Source of the DNA: Bacillota bacterium
Lineage (GTDB): Bacteria; Bacillota; Clostridia; Lachnospirales; Cellulosilyticaceae
Length of the DNA: 35,528 nt
Direction: 5' to 3'
Assembly: GCA_023393125.1 (NCBI GenBank)
Contig: JAEWMQ010000017.1
Location: forward strand, 1 to 35,528
Part shown: in pieces, positions 8,149-15,633 of the stretch
Position numbering within the stretch: position 1 is the stretch's first letter
Layout: each line of letters starts with the position of its first letter
Notes under the pieces: generated by a model
Databases searched by the model: none
Seen by the model: only the letters and a program-made list of their open reading frames with translations
What the model was told of the DNA's origin: nothing
Translations under genes and position numbers: made by a program

Positions 8149-10956
8149 CTAATTATTCAATAGTGATTCATAAGTCTCTTTACTTACTCTACTTACCTGG
8201 GCTGTTTTCACATTCACTTTACAATAAGCAGCTTCAAATGTTCCTTCCTCTTGCTGCGCTACTTCTTCTGGTGTTAAGTAATAGGTATAATCCATAAAGT
8301 AAATGTCATCGTCTACTTTAATGGCCGCTTCTGGGAATTTTCCCCCATAGTAATCTGTGTCATCCACCTTGCAAAGTAGTCGATGCTGCTTGGTCTCCTT
8401 ATTGTATTCACAAATAAAGTAGTCACTTTCTCCTTTATGGCAAACAACTTCATAGACTAATGCCCCTTCTTTGGCAATACTACACTCACTATCATCATAG
8501 TAATACTGCGCAATCCACTCTTGATATTCTCCTGTTATAGGATCTATACGCACACGAGATAGGTTATGTCTAAAGGAGCAATATTCTACTCTAATGGTTC
8601 CTCTTTCCGCCTCTAAAATATAGGATACTCCCATGCCAAAAACGCTCTCTCTTTCTATCAACTTCATGGCTTTTCTTTGAACCAAATCATAGCGCCATAA
8701 GGTATCTTCGTTATAGTCATCTATAGTATCATGTCTCCTTATGGCAAAATAAACACTACTCCCATACTGCCATAAAAACTCCCCTGTTTCCTTTTGTCTT
8801 TTATAAGCCTTCCTATAAAATGCATCTAAGTTAACTAGACGTCCCTTATTATCTTGCTCATCAATCATCCATAACACATCATTTTCTACTTTATAAGTCA
8901 TGATATCCTTATGTTCTCTTTTGGTGAAGGTCTTCTCTGCTTCTAATGGTATGATTTCTCCACTTTGTTTATCTACCTGATACCAATTTAAAGTGGCTGT
9001 TTTGTCATAAGCATGTACCACATAATACTTACTTTCTTCATGGTCCACCTCTATATAAGCTGGTATTTCTTCCCCTCGATAATTGATGTACCATTTAGTA
9101 AATAAAACAGCCTCGCTTGGCGTTAAAAGTTCCTCTTCACTTTCTTGGGTTGTGTCCGTCTGCCCTGCTAGCTGATTTCTAAACTCCACTTCATCAAGAT
9201 TTGTGAGCGTGAGTTTTTTGTCAGCTAGGATAAGCTCACTTTCATCCCAATAATAGTGTTTTTTAAAAATGGTGTTAGGTGATAAAAAGACCTCATCATT
9301 CCAAAATCTATTTTTAAAAATATCCATAGTAAAATCTATCCCTCTTAGTGGCGAAAGCTTTATTTGATCCTTTTCACCTAGGCCTGCTTTTGATACTTCA
9401 AATGCCGCTCTCCCCTTTTCTTGTCCCTCATTATAAATAATCATCTCTTGACCTTTAGCCATCTCAATGAGTATGTCAAAATCTTCATTGGCATAATAAC
9501 CTACCACTTGACCATACTTTAATGCACTTTCATATAACTGATTATTAATTTTAATCATACTGTAGTCGTCTACATTTTCTATAAGCGTTTGTATGCCTTG
9601 CTCTTTGGTATAGAGCATAAGGCGAGTTCGTCCCTCTTTGCTTTCAAAGTATGTCACATAGGTTCCTTGTGGCGTCACTCTATAATCCTGAGACCAGTAG
9701 CTGTCGCTGTCCAAGTATTGAAATACCGTTTCTTCTACTACCTCATTATTTACAATAGACTTCACATAACCCTGATTATCTTCCCCTTCATAAATCACAT
9801 AAGTATCAAATACTTTACTATATTCTGTATTAGTGGCTAATAAAAAAGCTCCCTCTTCGGTAATCAAGTATAGCTTATTATCTCCATATATAGGACGCCT
9901 TCTACTTATCACTAGATTACCATTAGGACTTATACTAAAACTATCCATTTCCGTAGCTAACTCTTTTCCCTTTCCTTCTGCATCATCTTCTACAGTGCTA
10001 ATATCTACGCACATCAGGCCCCCTTCACTCATAAGATAATAGAGCCTATTTGTCTTAGAAATATGTTCAAAGTTTCTCACGTCCCCCACTGCTAATACAA
10101 TACTTTTCTCTCCTTTTCTTTGCATATATAGTCCCGCGCCATCTTCTTGTCTCCCTCTAAAAAAAGCAACAGCTTCCCCTTCTATATTTTCTACTAGAAA
10201 TTCAGATATGTACTCTGCCTTAAGCTGTTCTCCCTTCATTGGTCCATTTAAAAAAGTATAACTCCCCTCCTCTTGATTTGATGCCGCATATAAAATTATT
10301 CCCTTAGCTTGACTCACATAATCACTAACTTTCTCAGCTATCAATTGGGGGGCTTCATATGCTGTGCTACAATAAAGGTTATTTTCTTTGTCTACATAGC
10401 AAAACATCAGAGCTTCTTCATCAAAAGTAATTGTCGAAAAGTTAGGATTTAATTGCTCGGTACTAAGACCTGTCCCCACTTCATGTGTCACTCTCTCTTC
10501 CTTATCAATAATAACGTAGGAGATAAAACCATCCTCATCATAAGTCAAACAAAATAAATATCTACCACTCTTGCTTTCCTCTATACCTGTTTCATCAATA
10601 GATGCTACTATTTGCTTTGGCTCCTTACCTATTTCAGCCATGTATAATGCACTATTTTCATCTTTATAGAAAACAAGTCTTCTTCTTTCATCTAAAATAA
10701 AATAATTACTATCTTTTCCTAATACGTGGTCTGCGATGTGCGTTTTCTCTCCTATAAACGTCTGATAATAAAGGCTCCCATAAAGGCCCACTTCATCATA
10801 TTCAAATGCCAAGAAACCTACTAACGGACTCTCTTTTGCTTCATTGTCCCCTTGCCTTATATTTAGCTTAATGATTACCCCACACATAACACCAAATACT
10901 AAAATGCTTACTGCAATAAGTATTCCTAATCTTCTCCCCAAACCTTCTCTTCCCAT
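8149..10956 (-). CDS. Membrane-anchored propeller-like paralogue A (function unknown)
   Basis: 935 residues. A short basic N-terminus (MGREGLGRRLG) precedes one membrane helix (~residues 10-30); the rest should lie outside the cell. The extracytoplasmic part repeats strands such as 'FYKDENSALYMAEIGKEPKQI' and 'YYLMSEGGLMCVDIS', which suggests a WD40/TolB/DUF5050-like propeller. It ends in DDIYFMDYTYYLTPEEVA. It is a close paralogue of the protein at 15634 over its whole length and more distantly of the one at 3724. Unlike the latter it lacks a zinc ribbon, coiled coil and SH3-like tail. Compared with copy B (15634) it has 47 extra residues, centred on VKSIVNNEVVEETVFQYL. The ATG at 10956 follows GAGGGG. 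The gene stands alone between the conserved 5' block at 10975-11040 and the terminator at 8087-8133. Without a catalytic motif, a sensing or scaffold role is the most I can suggest. Confidence 0.85.
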   Translation of the reverse strand: MGREGLGRRLGILIAVSILVFGVMCGVIIKLNIRQGDNEAKESPLVGFLAFEYDEVGLYGSLYYQTFIGEKTHIADHVLGKDSNYFILDERRRLVFYKDENSALYMAEIGKEPKQIVASIDETGIEESKSGRYLFCLTYDEDGFISYVIIDKEERVTHEVGTGLSTEQLNPNFSTITFDEEALMFCYVDKENNLYCSTAYEAPQLIAEKVSDYVSQAKGIILYAASNQEEGSYTFLNGPMKGEQLKAEYISEFLVENIEGEAVAFFRGRQEDGAGLYMQRKGEKSIVLAVGDVRNFEHISKTNRLYYLMSEGGLMCVDISTVEDDAEGKGKELATEMDSFSISPNGNLVISRRRPIYGDNKLYLITEEGAFLLATNTEYSKVFDTYVIYEGEDNQGYVKSIVNNEVVEETVFQYLDSDSYWSQDYRVTPQGTYVTYFESKEGRTRLMLYTKEQGIQTLIENVDDYSMIKINNQLYESALKYGQVVGYYANEDFDILIEMAKGQEMIIYNEGQEKGRAAFEVSKAGLGEKDQIKLSPLRGIDFTMDIFKNRFWNDEVFLSPNTIFKKHYYWDESELILADKKLTLTNLDEVEFRNQLAGQTDTTQESEEELLTPSEAVLFTKWYINYRGEEIPAYIEVDHEESKYYVVHAYDKTATLNWYQVDKQSGEIIPLEAEKTFTKREHKDIMTYKVENDVLWMIDEQDNKGRLVNLDAFYRKAYKRQKETGEFLWQYGSSVYFAIRRHDTIDDYNEDTLWRYDLVQRKAMKLIERESVFGMGVSYILEAERGTIRVEYCSFRHNLSRVRIDPITGEYQEWIAQYYYDDSECSIAKEGALVYEVVCHKGESDYFICEYNKETKQHRLLCKVDDTDYYGGKFPEAAIKVDDDIYFMDYTYYLTPEEVAQQEEGTFEAAYCKVNVKTAQVSRVSKETYESLLNN

Positions 10957-10974
10957 AACTTAACCCCTCACTCC

Positions 10975-11040
10975 ATTGTATATTGATGCTTATCTATCCC
11001 CAATTCAAAGGTTATTCGCTAAAAATATCCACATTTTACT
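10975..11040 (-). promoter_or_regulatory. Duplicated 5' region shared by propeller paralogues A and B
   Basis: About 66 bp beginning ATTGTATATTGATGCTTATC match 18361-18426 with roughly three differences, while the sequence beyond diverges. The conserved block ends just upstream of both ribosome binding sites. It probably carries the common promoter or operator, but I cannot assign convincing -35 and -10 boxes. Confidence 0.6.
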
Positions 11041-11133
11041 CACCTATTCACCTTTGCTCTATTTTACTATATTTTCTTAATTATTTTTACAATTATTTTC
11101 TTTATTTTATACGACCAGCTCCGTAATTCTTTT

Positions 11134-11199
11134 TTATGGTATGAGATAATCTATAACCATTTTAGACCAATAAAAACTTGTACCACTAGCTAACAGATC
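11134..11199 (-). pseudogene. 3' remnant of a lipoprotein gene related to 20049-20942
   Basis: Translated on the minus strand this gives DLLASGTSFYWSKMVIDYLI then P and a stop. The protein at 20049 ends DPFASGTSFYWPKMVIYNIE then NPK. The DNA of 11150-11199 also matches 20066-20115 with only a few changes. Only these 21 codons and the stop remain; upstream the sequence runs straight into the terminator at 11208-11244. It is a deletion scar, not a gene. Confidence 0.8.
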
Positions 11200-11207
11200 A
11201 AGAGAAA

Positions 11208-11244
11208 AAGGCGAACACCTTGCATATGCCTGGTGCTCGCCTTT
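11208..11244 (-). terminator. Intrinsic terminator after the nuclease operon
   Basis: AAAGGCGA-A-CACC pairs with GGTG-C-TCGCCTTT around a short loop. On the minus strand it ends in CGCCTTTTTCTC. Its left part, AGAGAAA..GGCGAACACC, is shared with the terminator at 21109-21139. Confidence 0.75.
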
Positions 11245-11253
11245 CAACTTATA

Positions 11254-11325
11254 TTAATCTAATAGTTTTCCCTCTTCATAACTTAGCTCTTCTTCCAATA
11301 TACTCAATAAGTGAACATGTATATG
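11254..11325 (-). pseudogene. Possible C-terminal gene remnant
   Basis: A 23-codon open stretch reads HVHLLSILEEELSYEEGKLL then D and stop, directly before the terminator at 11208-11244. It is preceded in frame by a stop, has no start and no ribosome binding site. It reads like the natural end of a lost gene, but it is short and chance cannot be excluded. Confidence 0.3.
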
Positions 11326-11341
11326 CTAAGAAATGGATAAA

Positions 11342-11917
11342 CTAAACACTCATTTTCTTAAGTTCTTGAAATGTAGCAAATACAATTTGCTCTGCATTTT
11401 CTCCTGTAACTTCTTCAAGGTTTACCATCCTATAAATAACATACTTCAATCCCCAATAGTTTTTATTAGCCACTTCTTCATTAACAGGTATCGAAAGCAT
11501 ATATTCCTCATTAAACTCTTTAATCTCAAACTCTTTCACATCGTCACATAAAGGGTTGTCTAGTACCCAGTAACTAGCTGGTGATATTCCTTTGCTCCAA
11601 TTAGGCATACCATCATATACGTATTTCCCTATGTATATCTCTCCATCTCGTAAACCAATGTTAATACTATATAATGGACCATTTCTAAAATCATTGTCTA
11701 AACTTTCATCATTACGATCCTGATAACATTTAATAAATGTATCTACTAACCATCCGCTATAATTTACATCCGACTTATAACGTAAGAAACGTTCTGTTGT
11801 TACTTCATATCCATGCTCCTCTGCTTTTACATCGCAAAATTTCATAAGCTTATCAACACTCTCATAAGTCTTTGTAAGTACCTTTATAGCATTAGCTAAA
11901 TTAGTTTTCAAATCCAT
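11342..11917 (-). CDS. Unknown 191-residue protein, partner of the PD-(D/E)XK protein
   Basis: I do not recognise this protein. It is soluble, without a signal peptide or membrane helix, with an N-terminal helical part (residues ~1-50) and a mixed beta part. A notable stretch is YIGKYVYDGMPNWSKGISPA (~residue 100), rich in aromatic residues and glycine. The ATG at 11917 lies 17 bp inside the end of the nuclease gene and follows GAGGGGACGG, so translation is probably coupled. The gene ends before the terminator at 11208-11244. The overlap says the two proteins are made together; a cofactor, specificity or immunity partner for the nuclease is inference. Confidence 0.75.
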   Translation of the reverse strand: MDLKTNLANAIKVLTKTYESVDKLMKFCDVKAEEHGYEVTTERFLRYKSDVNYSGWLVDTFIKCYQDRNDESLDNDFRNGPLYSINIGLRDGEIYIGKYVYDGMPNWSKGISPASYWVLDNPLCDDVKEFEIKEFNEEYMLSIPVNEEVANKNYWGLKYVIYRMVNLEEVTGENAEQIVFATFQELKKMSV

Positions 11918-12686
11918 AATATACCGTCCCCTCTATTTGTTTATTAATATTAAAGTTGATACTTGGGATTGCTTCTTTCTTGAAATCAAAAAATACATCT
12001 TTTGACTCGCATATGGTCTCTACCTCAAATCCTTTGAATCGATCAAAGCCCTTTCTTGTCATTAAATCAATCAAATCTTGAAGTATGAGCTTCTCAAATG
12101 CATTTAATTCGTGGCTACTTACTATACTTTTAAGTTCTTGTAATATTTGTTCCCATGATATGCAATATAAGCTTGCTTCCATATTCTGTCCTGATCTAAA
12201 GTACATATCATATACTTGTTGACATATAGACTCTGCACCTTCTTGCCTAGCTATGAATAAAAGGAGCGCTTGCTTGCCATCTATTAAAGCCTTATTCCTT
12301 ATTATGCGCATCTCACGAACAAGTTGGTTATTAGTCTTCTCAATATCTTGCACATTATCCTGAGAAGATAGGCCACTCTCATATTTAACTTCTATGCCAA
12401 TTACTAAATTCCCCACTTCTAATACTGCATCTAACTCCCCTTGCTGATCATATGGCCAAAATGATATTTTATCATTCCAAATATCTTGGATCACAATCCT
12501 TTTCATTTCATCTGATAAAAGTGTAGTCCCATATATATGTTTTGCTTTTTCTAAGATAATTTTCATTCCCTTTTCAAAAGGAATGTACCTTAAATTCCCC
12601 AAAAAGTCTCCTGTCAGTTGATCCTCTAGCCGCTCACTTAAATTGCTTCCTGAATGACTTATCTTACCATATACTTCAGCAATCAA
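11901..12686 (-). CDS. PD-(D/E)XK-type nuclease-like protein
   Basis: 261 residues. The core reads WPYDQQGELDAVLEVGNLVI then GIEVKY, giving Asp86 and Glu99-x-Lys101. This is the D...ExK pattern of the restriction-endonuclease-like fold, set in a typical strand-turn-strand. A helix with NNQLVREMRI follows, where the family often has a conserved Gln. The start is a TTG at 12686, supported by GGGGGAAG seven bases upstream; no ATG or GTG fits better. It overlaps the downstream unknown gene by 17 bp. No methylase, helicase or target-recognition domain is nearby, so it is not a standard restriction system. A DNA-repair or phage-defence nuclease is possible; the nuclease fold is well supported by motif only. 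Confidence 0.75.
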   Translation of the reverse strand: MIAEVYGKISHSGSNLSERLEDQLTGDFLGNLRYIPFEKGMKIILEKAKHIYGTTLLSDEMKRIVIQDIWNDKISFWPYDQQGELDAVLEVGNLVIGIEVKYESGLSSQDNVQDIEKTNNQLVREMRIIRNKALIDGKQALLLFIARQEGAESICQQVYDMYFRSGQNMEASLYCISWEQILQELKSIVSSHELNAFEKLILQDLIDLMTRKGFDRFKGFEVETICESKDVFFDFKKEAIPSINFNINKQIEGTVYYGFEN

Positions 12687-12831
12687 GTTACTTCCCCCAT
12701 CCTCTTAATATATCCATTATCAAACTTGCTTATTTTTCTTCTTTCAATCTCTATTATTCTATATTTTATTATCTTCTCATAAGAATAATGCACCCCAAAA
12801 CAACACCACTTATAACAAACATCAACATTAT

Positions 12832-13143
12832 TTATCTTTTATGAATTAATATAGACGAGGAAGCCTCGAAAATTTCGTTATAAGCTATACTATAAGCTGA
12901 TATTCCTAAATAAATAAACTCTAAGCTTAAAAGAGGCAAAAATCTTTGAATCTGTGAACTTTTAAGTATAATAGCTGTGATACATACACCTAGGAAAATC
13001 CCTATACTAAGAGGCAAAAGACGCATGATTGGTTGCCACTCAAAATAATTACAAAGTGCTTGCCCTAATCCTAAACTATATCCTAAATTGAAAAGCCAAA
13101 GAAAAATAATCATACTCTTTTTAGACTGTGTGTTCTGATTCAC
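12832..13143 (-). CDS. Small membrane protein, three predicted helices
   Basis: 103 residues. Hydrophobic segments lie at about 11-31 (IIFLWLFNLGYSLGLGQALC), 38-61 (IMRLLPLSIGIFLGVCITAI) and 67-85. The N-terminus is polar and the C-terminus ends SSILIHKR. The ATG at 13143 follows AGGTGAT. It stands alone upstream of the nuclease operon, 145 bp from it. I recognise no family. Confidence 0.65.
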   Translation of the reverse strand: MNQNTQSKKSMIIFLWLFNLGYSLGLGQALCNYFEWQPIMRLLPLSIGIFLGVCITAIILKSSQIQRFLPLLSLEFIYLGISAYSIAYNEIFEASSSILIHKR

Positions 13144-13324
13144 TACTTATCACCTCTAGGAATTTATTTTCTTCTTCATCCACATAACCAGTAAACACTA
13201 TACTTTGTATATCATTATGATTAAATAAATAGTTGTATTTATTATATAATAAATTCTATATTTTCTAAATTTTATGTACCAAATATACATTTATCTGTCT
13301 GAATGACTTATTTAATATAAAAGG

Positions 13325-13530
13325 CTAAAGCACTATTTTTGAAGCCTTTTCTGACGTTTCTGCTAGACCTCTAATCTCTGTAGCTACTACTGCAAACCCC
13401 TTTCCTGCTTCTCCTGCTCTAGCTGCTTCAATAGCGGCATTTAGTGCAACTAAGTTAGTTTGTTAGCAATGCCTGTTATGACTTCCATGGTACTTGCTAC
13501 TTCTTCTATCATCTCTAAAGATTATCACTT
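13325..13530 (-). pseudogene. Remnant of a methyl-accepting chemotaxis protein
   Basis: The minus strand encodes EEVASTMEVITGIAN and then, after a one-base frameshift near 13463, TNLVALNAAIEAARAGEAGK, GFAVVATEIRGLAETSEKAS. This is the highly conserved hairpin tip of the MCP signalling domain. The rest of the receptor is missing at both ends: an in-frame stop follows KIVL at 13325, and upstream there is no sensor or HAMP domain. The remainder of 13144-13624 holds only AT-rich sequence. Confidence 0.88.
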
Positions 13531-13624
13531 TGTAAATCTCCTATCTAACATTTAGCTTTTACTATCATTTTAATATGTTATAATATTCTATATATTTTAA
13601 TCATTATATATTCGGAGGTTTTAT

Positions 13625-15472
13625 ATGGTTAATTTTTCTTTCATCTATGTGCTTATCTTATCTTTTGCACTAGTAGGCTCTTCTGGTGAGTCTATTGGCT
13701 ACATTGACTCTCTCTCTCAGATTTGTGAGAAAGCTATATCTGGTATTTCTTTTGAACGAGACTATACACTGACTGCAGATCCTAAAACTAGTTTAGCTTA
13801 TGACCTCTATCGCCCACAACTTTATTGCCCACCTGCAGAATTTGGTTATACCCTAGCCCTGGAGCAAGTGCACCAAATTCATATCAAATTAAAGGGTTCC
13901 CTAAATCCTGCCAAAGCCACTGGCAATCTAGAAATTTACCTTGGTTTTAATGCCCCCGCTACAGAGCTTGCTTTAAAAGCTTATTTACTAGAGGACGGTA
14001 TGCTTTATATTCATAAAGACAGCCTAGCTTATCTTAATCAATTAGCTACTAGATATCCTAAGCTTCTATCTCTATTTTCTTTTGGAGAAGATGAGCATTA
14101 CTATGTTTCTACCTTACTCAAAAAACTAAACGGCATAGAATACTTAGTTTTTGATTTAAATGAGAGTGTATTTTTAACCTCTTGCACTGAGCTAACCCAA
14201 GCTACATCTTTTATTAAGGACTTATTAACTACTCTACCAACCCTACCTCAAAATGCCTCCTCCCTGGTCACCCAAGAAGGAGATTCCTATACGTTTAAGC
14301 TAAATTTCAAAACACTTCTAAATGAATTTAAAAACTATAGAAATCAACTTCTTAAGTTTAGTGATAATGAGCTTTTAGATAAACTTACCCGCTTTAATAC
14401 CTTTTTATTGAAATACAAGTTACTTGATAAACCTATTGAACTAGCAGATATTATAGCTTTTAAGAAAACACTATCTCATTTGGATGATAAAACATTAGAT
14501 GAATTCTACACCATCTATACTTATGACCACTTGCTAGAGTTTGACCTAACCTCTACTGTGAGCAAGGAAAATATGAAGTCCAAGCTCTCCTTATTATTGC
14601 AAGGTAGACCCCTTATAACACTCTCCAGTACACCTATTAAAACAGTATTTTCTTATACACCTATAGACAAAGGAACCATTGATTTACTGAAACATTCTTC
14701 TATAGACCCTAGTAAAATTCCCCTGAAGTATGCTGCCATCTCCTTAACACCCGGTGCTACCAAAGGTTATTTGCTAGACGCTAGTCGCTATGAGGTCATT
14801 GATTTATTTAATTTAGAAAATACCTACTATGCCCCTGCTCAAGCTGTGGGAAAAAGGTTAGGGGCCCAAATACTTTGGGATGCCAAGTCGAAATCTGCTT
14901 ATGTACTTGTAGACAACACGAAAATCTCTCTTCAAGGCCGCCTAGTCAAAGGCAGCTCTACCATGAAAGAAGGGTATTATATCAAGCTTAGGGAACTAGA
15001 GAAACTAGGCTTTCAGGTGTACGCTGAAAATAATCAAGACTCCATTATACTCCATATATACGAAGGTCGCTTTGATTCTCATACTCTTGTTACGCCCGAA
15101 ACCAAAATTGTATTAGTAGACAATCATTATGTGGAGGTAGACCCTAATAAGCAAGTAGAGCGTTTCAGAAAAGTACTTACCAAAGAAGACTTAGTACTGC
15201 TTACAACGGATACTGATGCTGATTACTTATCCGATTTTGTGGAACGATATCTCATTTATACGGATGGTGTCCATACTGAAGTAGATTGGAATAACCCCGA
15301 CTGCGATGACGATGGTCTATTAGATGGCGAGGAGGTATTCTTCGACCTTACAGATTTTTTATTTACCACAACTGACACAGGTGAGAAAGTCCTTAAGTAT
15401 AAACCAGGTGATGTACTTATATTCTATAGTTCCTTAAATAATGAAGGCTATATGTCCATTGAATCCCGATAA
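13625..15472 (+). CDS. Secreted stalk-domain protein with C-terminal Ca2+-binding repeats
   Basis: 615 residues with a signal peptide (MVNFSFIYVLILSFALVGSS). Residues ~30-370 are a helical and beta region I do not recognise. Residues ~385-490 resemble the copper amine oxidase N-terminal-like 'stalk' domain, with YYAPAQAVGKRLGAQILWD and YIKLRELEKLGFQVY. Residues ~530-570 hold Asp-rich Ca2+-binding loops of the thrombospondin type-3 kind (DTDADYLSD and NPDCDDDGLLDGEE). The ATG follows TCGGAGG, a strong site. It is one of few plus-strand genes, and a 43-codon gene follows 27 bp after its stop. The protein is probably a surface or secreted structural or binding protein; stalk domains also occur in the proteins at 21181 and 22900. 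Confidence 0.82.
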   Translation: MVNFSFIYVLILSFALVGSSGESIGYIDSLSQICEKAISGISFERDYTLTADPKTSLAYDLYRPQLYCPPAEFGYTLALEQVHQIHIKLKGSLNPAKATGNLEIYLGFNAPATELALKAYLLEDGMLYIHKDSLAYLNQLATRYPKLLSLFSFGEDEHYYVSTLLKKLNGIEYLVFDLNESVFLTSCTELTQATSFIKDLLTTLPTLPQNASSLVTQEGDSYTFKLNFKTLLNEFKNYRNQLLKFSDNELLDKLTRFNTFLLKYKLLDKPIELADIIAFKKTLSHLDDKTLDEFYTIYTYDHLLEFDLTSTVSKENMKSKLSLLLQGRPLITLSSTPIKTVFSYTPIDKGTIDLLKHSSIDPSKIPLKYAAISLTPGATKGYLLDASRYEVIDLFNLENTYYAPAQAVGKRLGAQILWDAKSKSAYVLVDNTKISLQGRLVKGSSTMKEGYYIKLRELEKLGFQVYAENNQDSIILHIYEGRFDSHTLVTPETKIVLVDNHYVEVDPNKQVERFRKVLTKEDLVLLTTDTDADYLSDFVERYLIYTDGVHTEVDWNNPDCDDDGLLDGEEVFFDLTDFLFTTTDTGEKVLKYKPGDVLIFYSSLNNEGYMSIESR

Positions 15473-15499
15473 AGAATATCAATTAAAAAGGAGGGCTCT

Positions 15500-15631
15500 A
15501 TGCTTATTGTACTTTTATACTTAGTTATAGTTTTTGCGTATATACTTATCATATTCTCTACCTTTATGAGATGGATGACTTATTCAAATTTAGTAGCAGA
15601 ACAACGATTTTCATCTTTTATACAAGAGTGA
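15500..15631 (+). CDS. 43-residue single-helix membrane microprotein
   Basis: The frame MLIVLLYLVIVFAYILIIFS continues with TFMRWMTYSNLVAEQRFSSF and IQE. It begins at an ATG seven bases after AAGGAGGG and ends in TGA at 15629. It has one hydrophobic helix (residues 2-22) and a polar C-terminal tail. The strong ribosome binding site and the 27-bp distance from the upstream stalk-domain gene suggest that both are translated from one mRNA. The stop lies two bases from the stop of the convergent gene at 15634. Function unknown; helper or regulatory roles of such proteins are inference. Confidence 0.65.
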   Translation: MLIVLLYLVIVFAYILIIFSTFMRWMTYSNLVAEQRFSSFIQE

Positions 15632-15633
15632 AT

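Noticed and set aside
11333..11551. Plus-strand open frame of 72 codons opposite the unknown 191-residue gene
   Set aside because: No start signal, rich in Phe/Ile/Asn as expected for an antisense shadow of AT-rich coding sequence.
11342..12686. Calling the nuclease pair a restriction-modification system
   Set aside because: No methylase, helicase or target-recognition domain is present in or near the operon.
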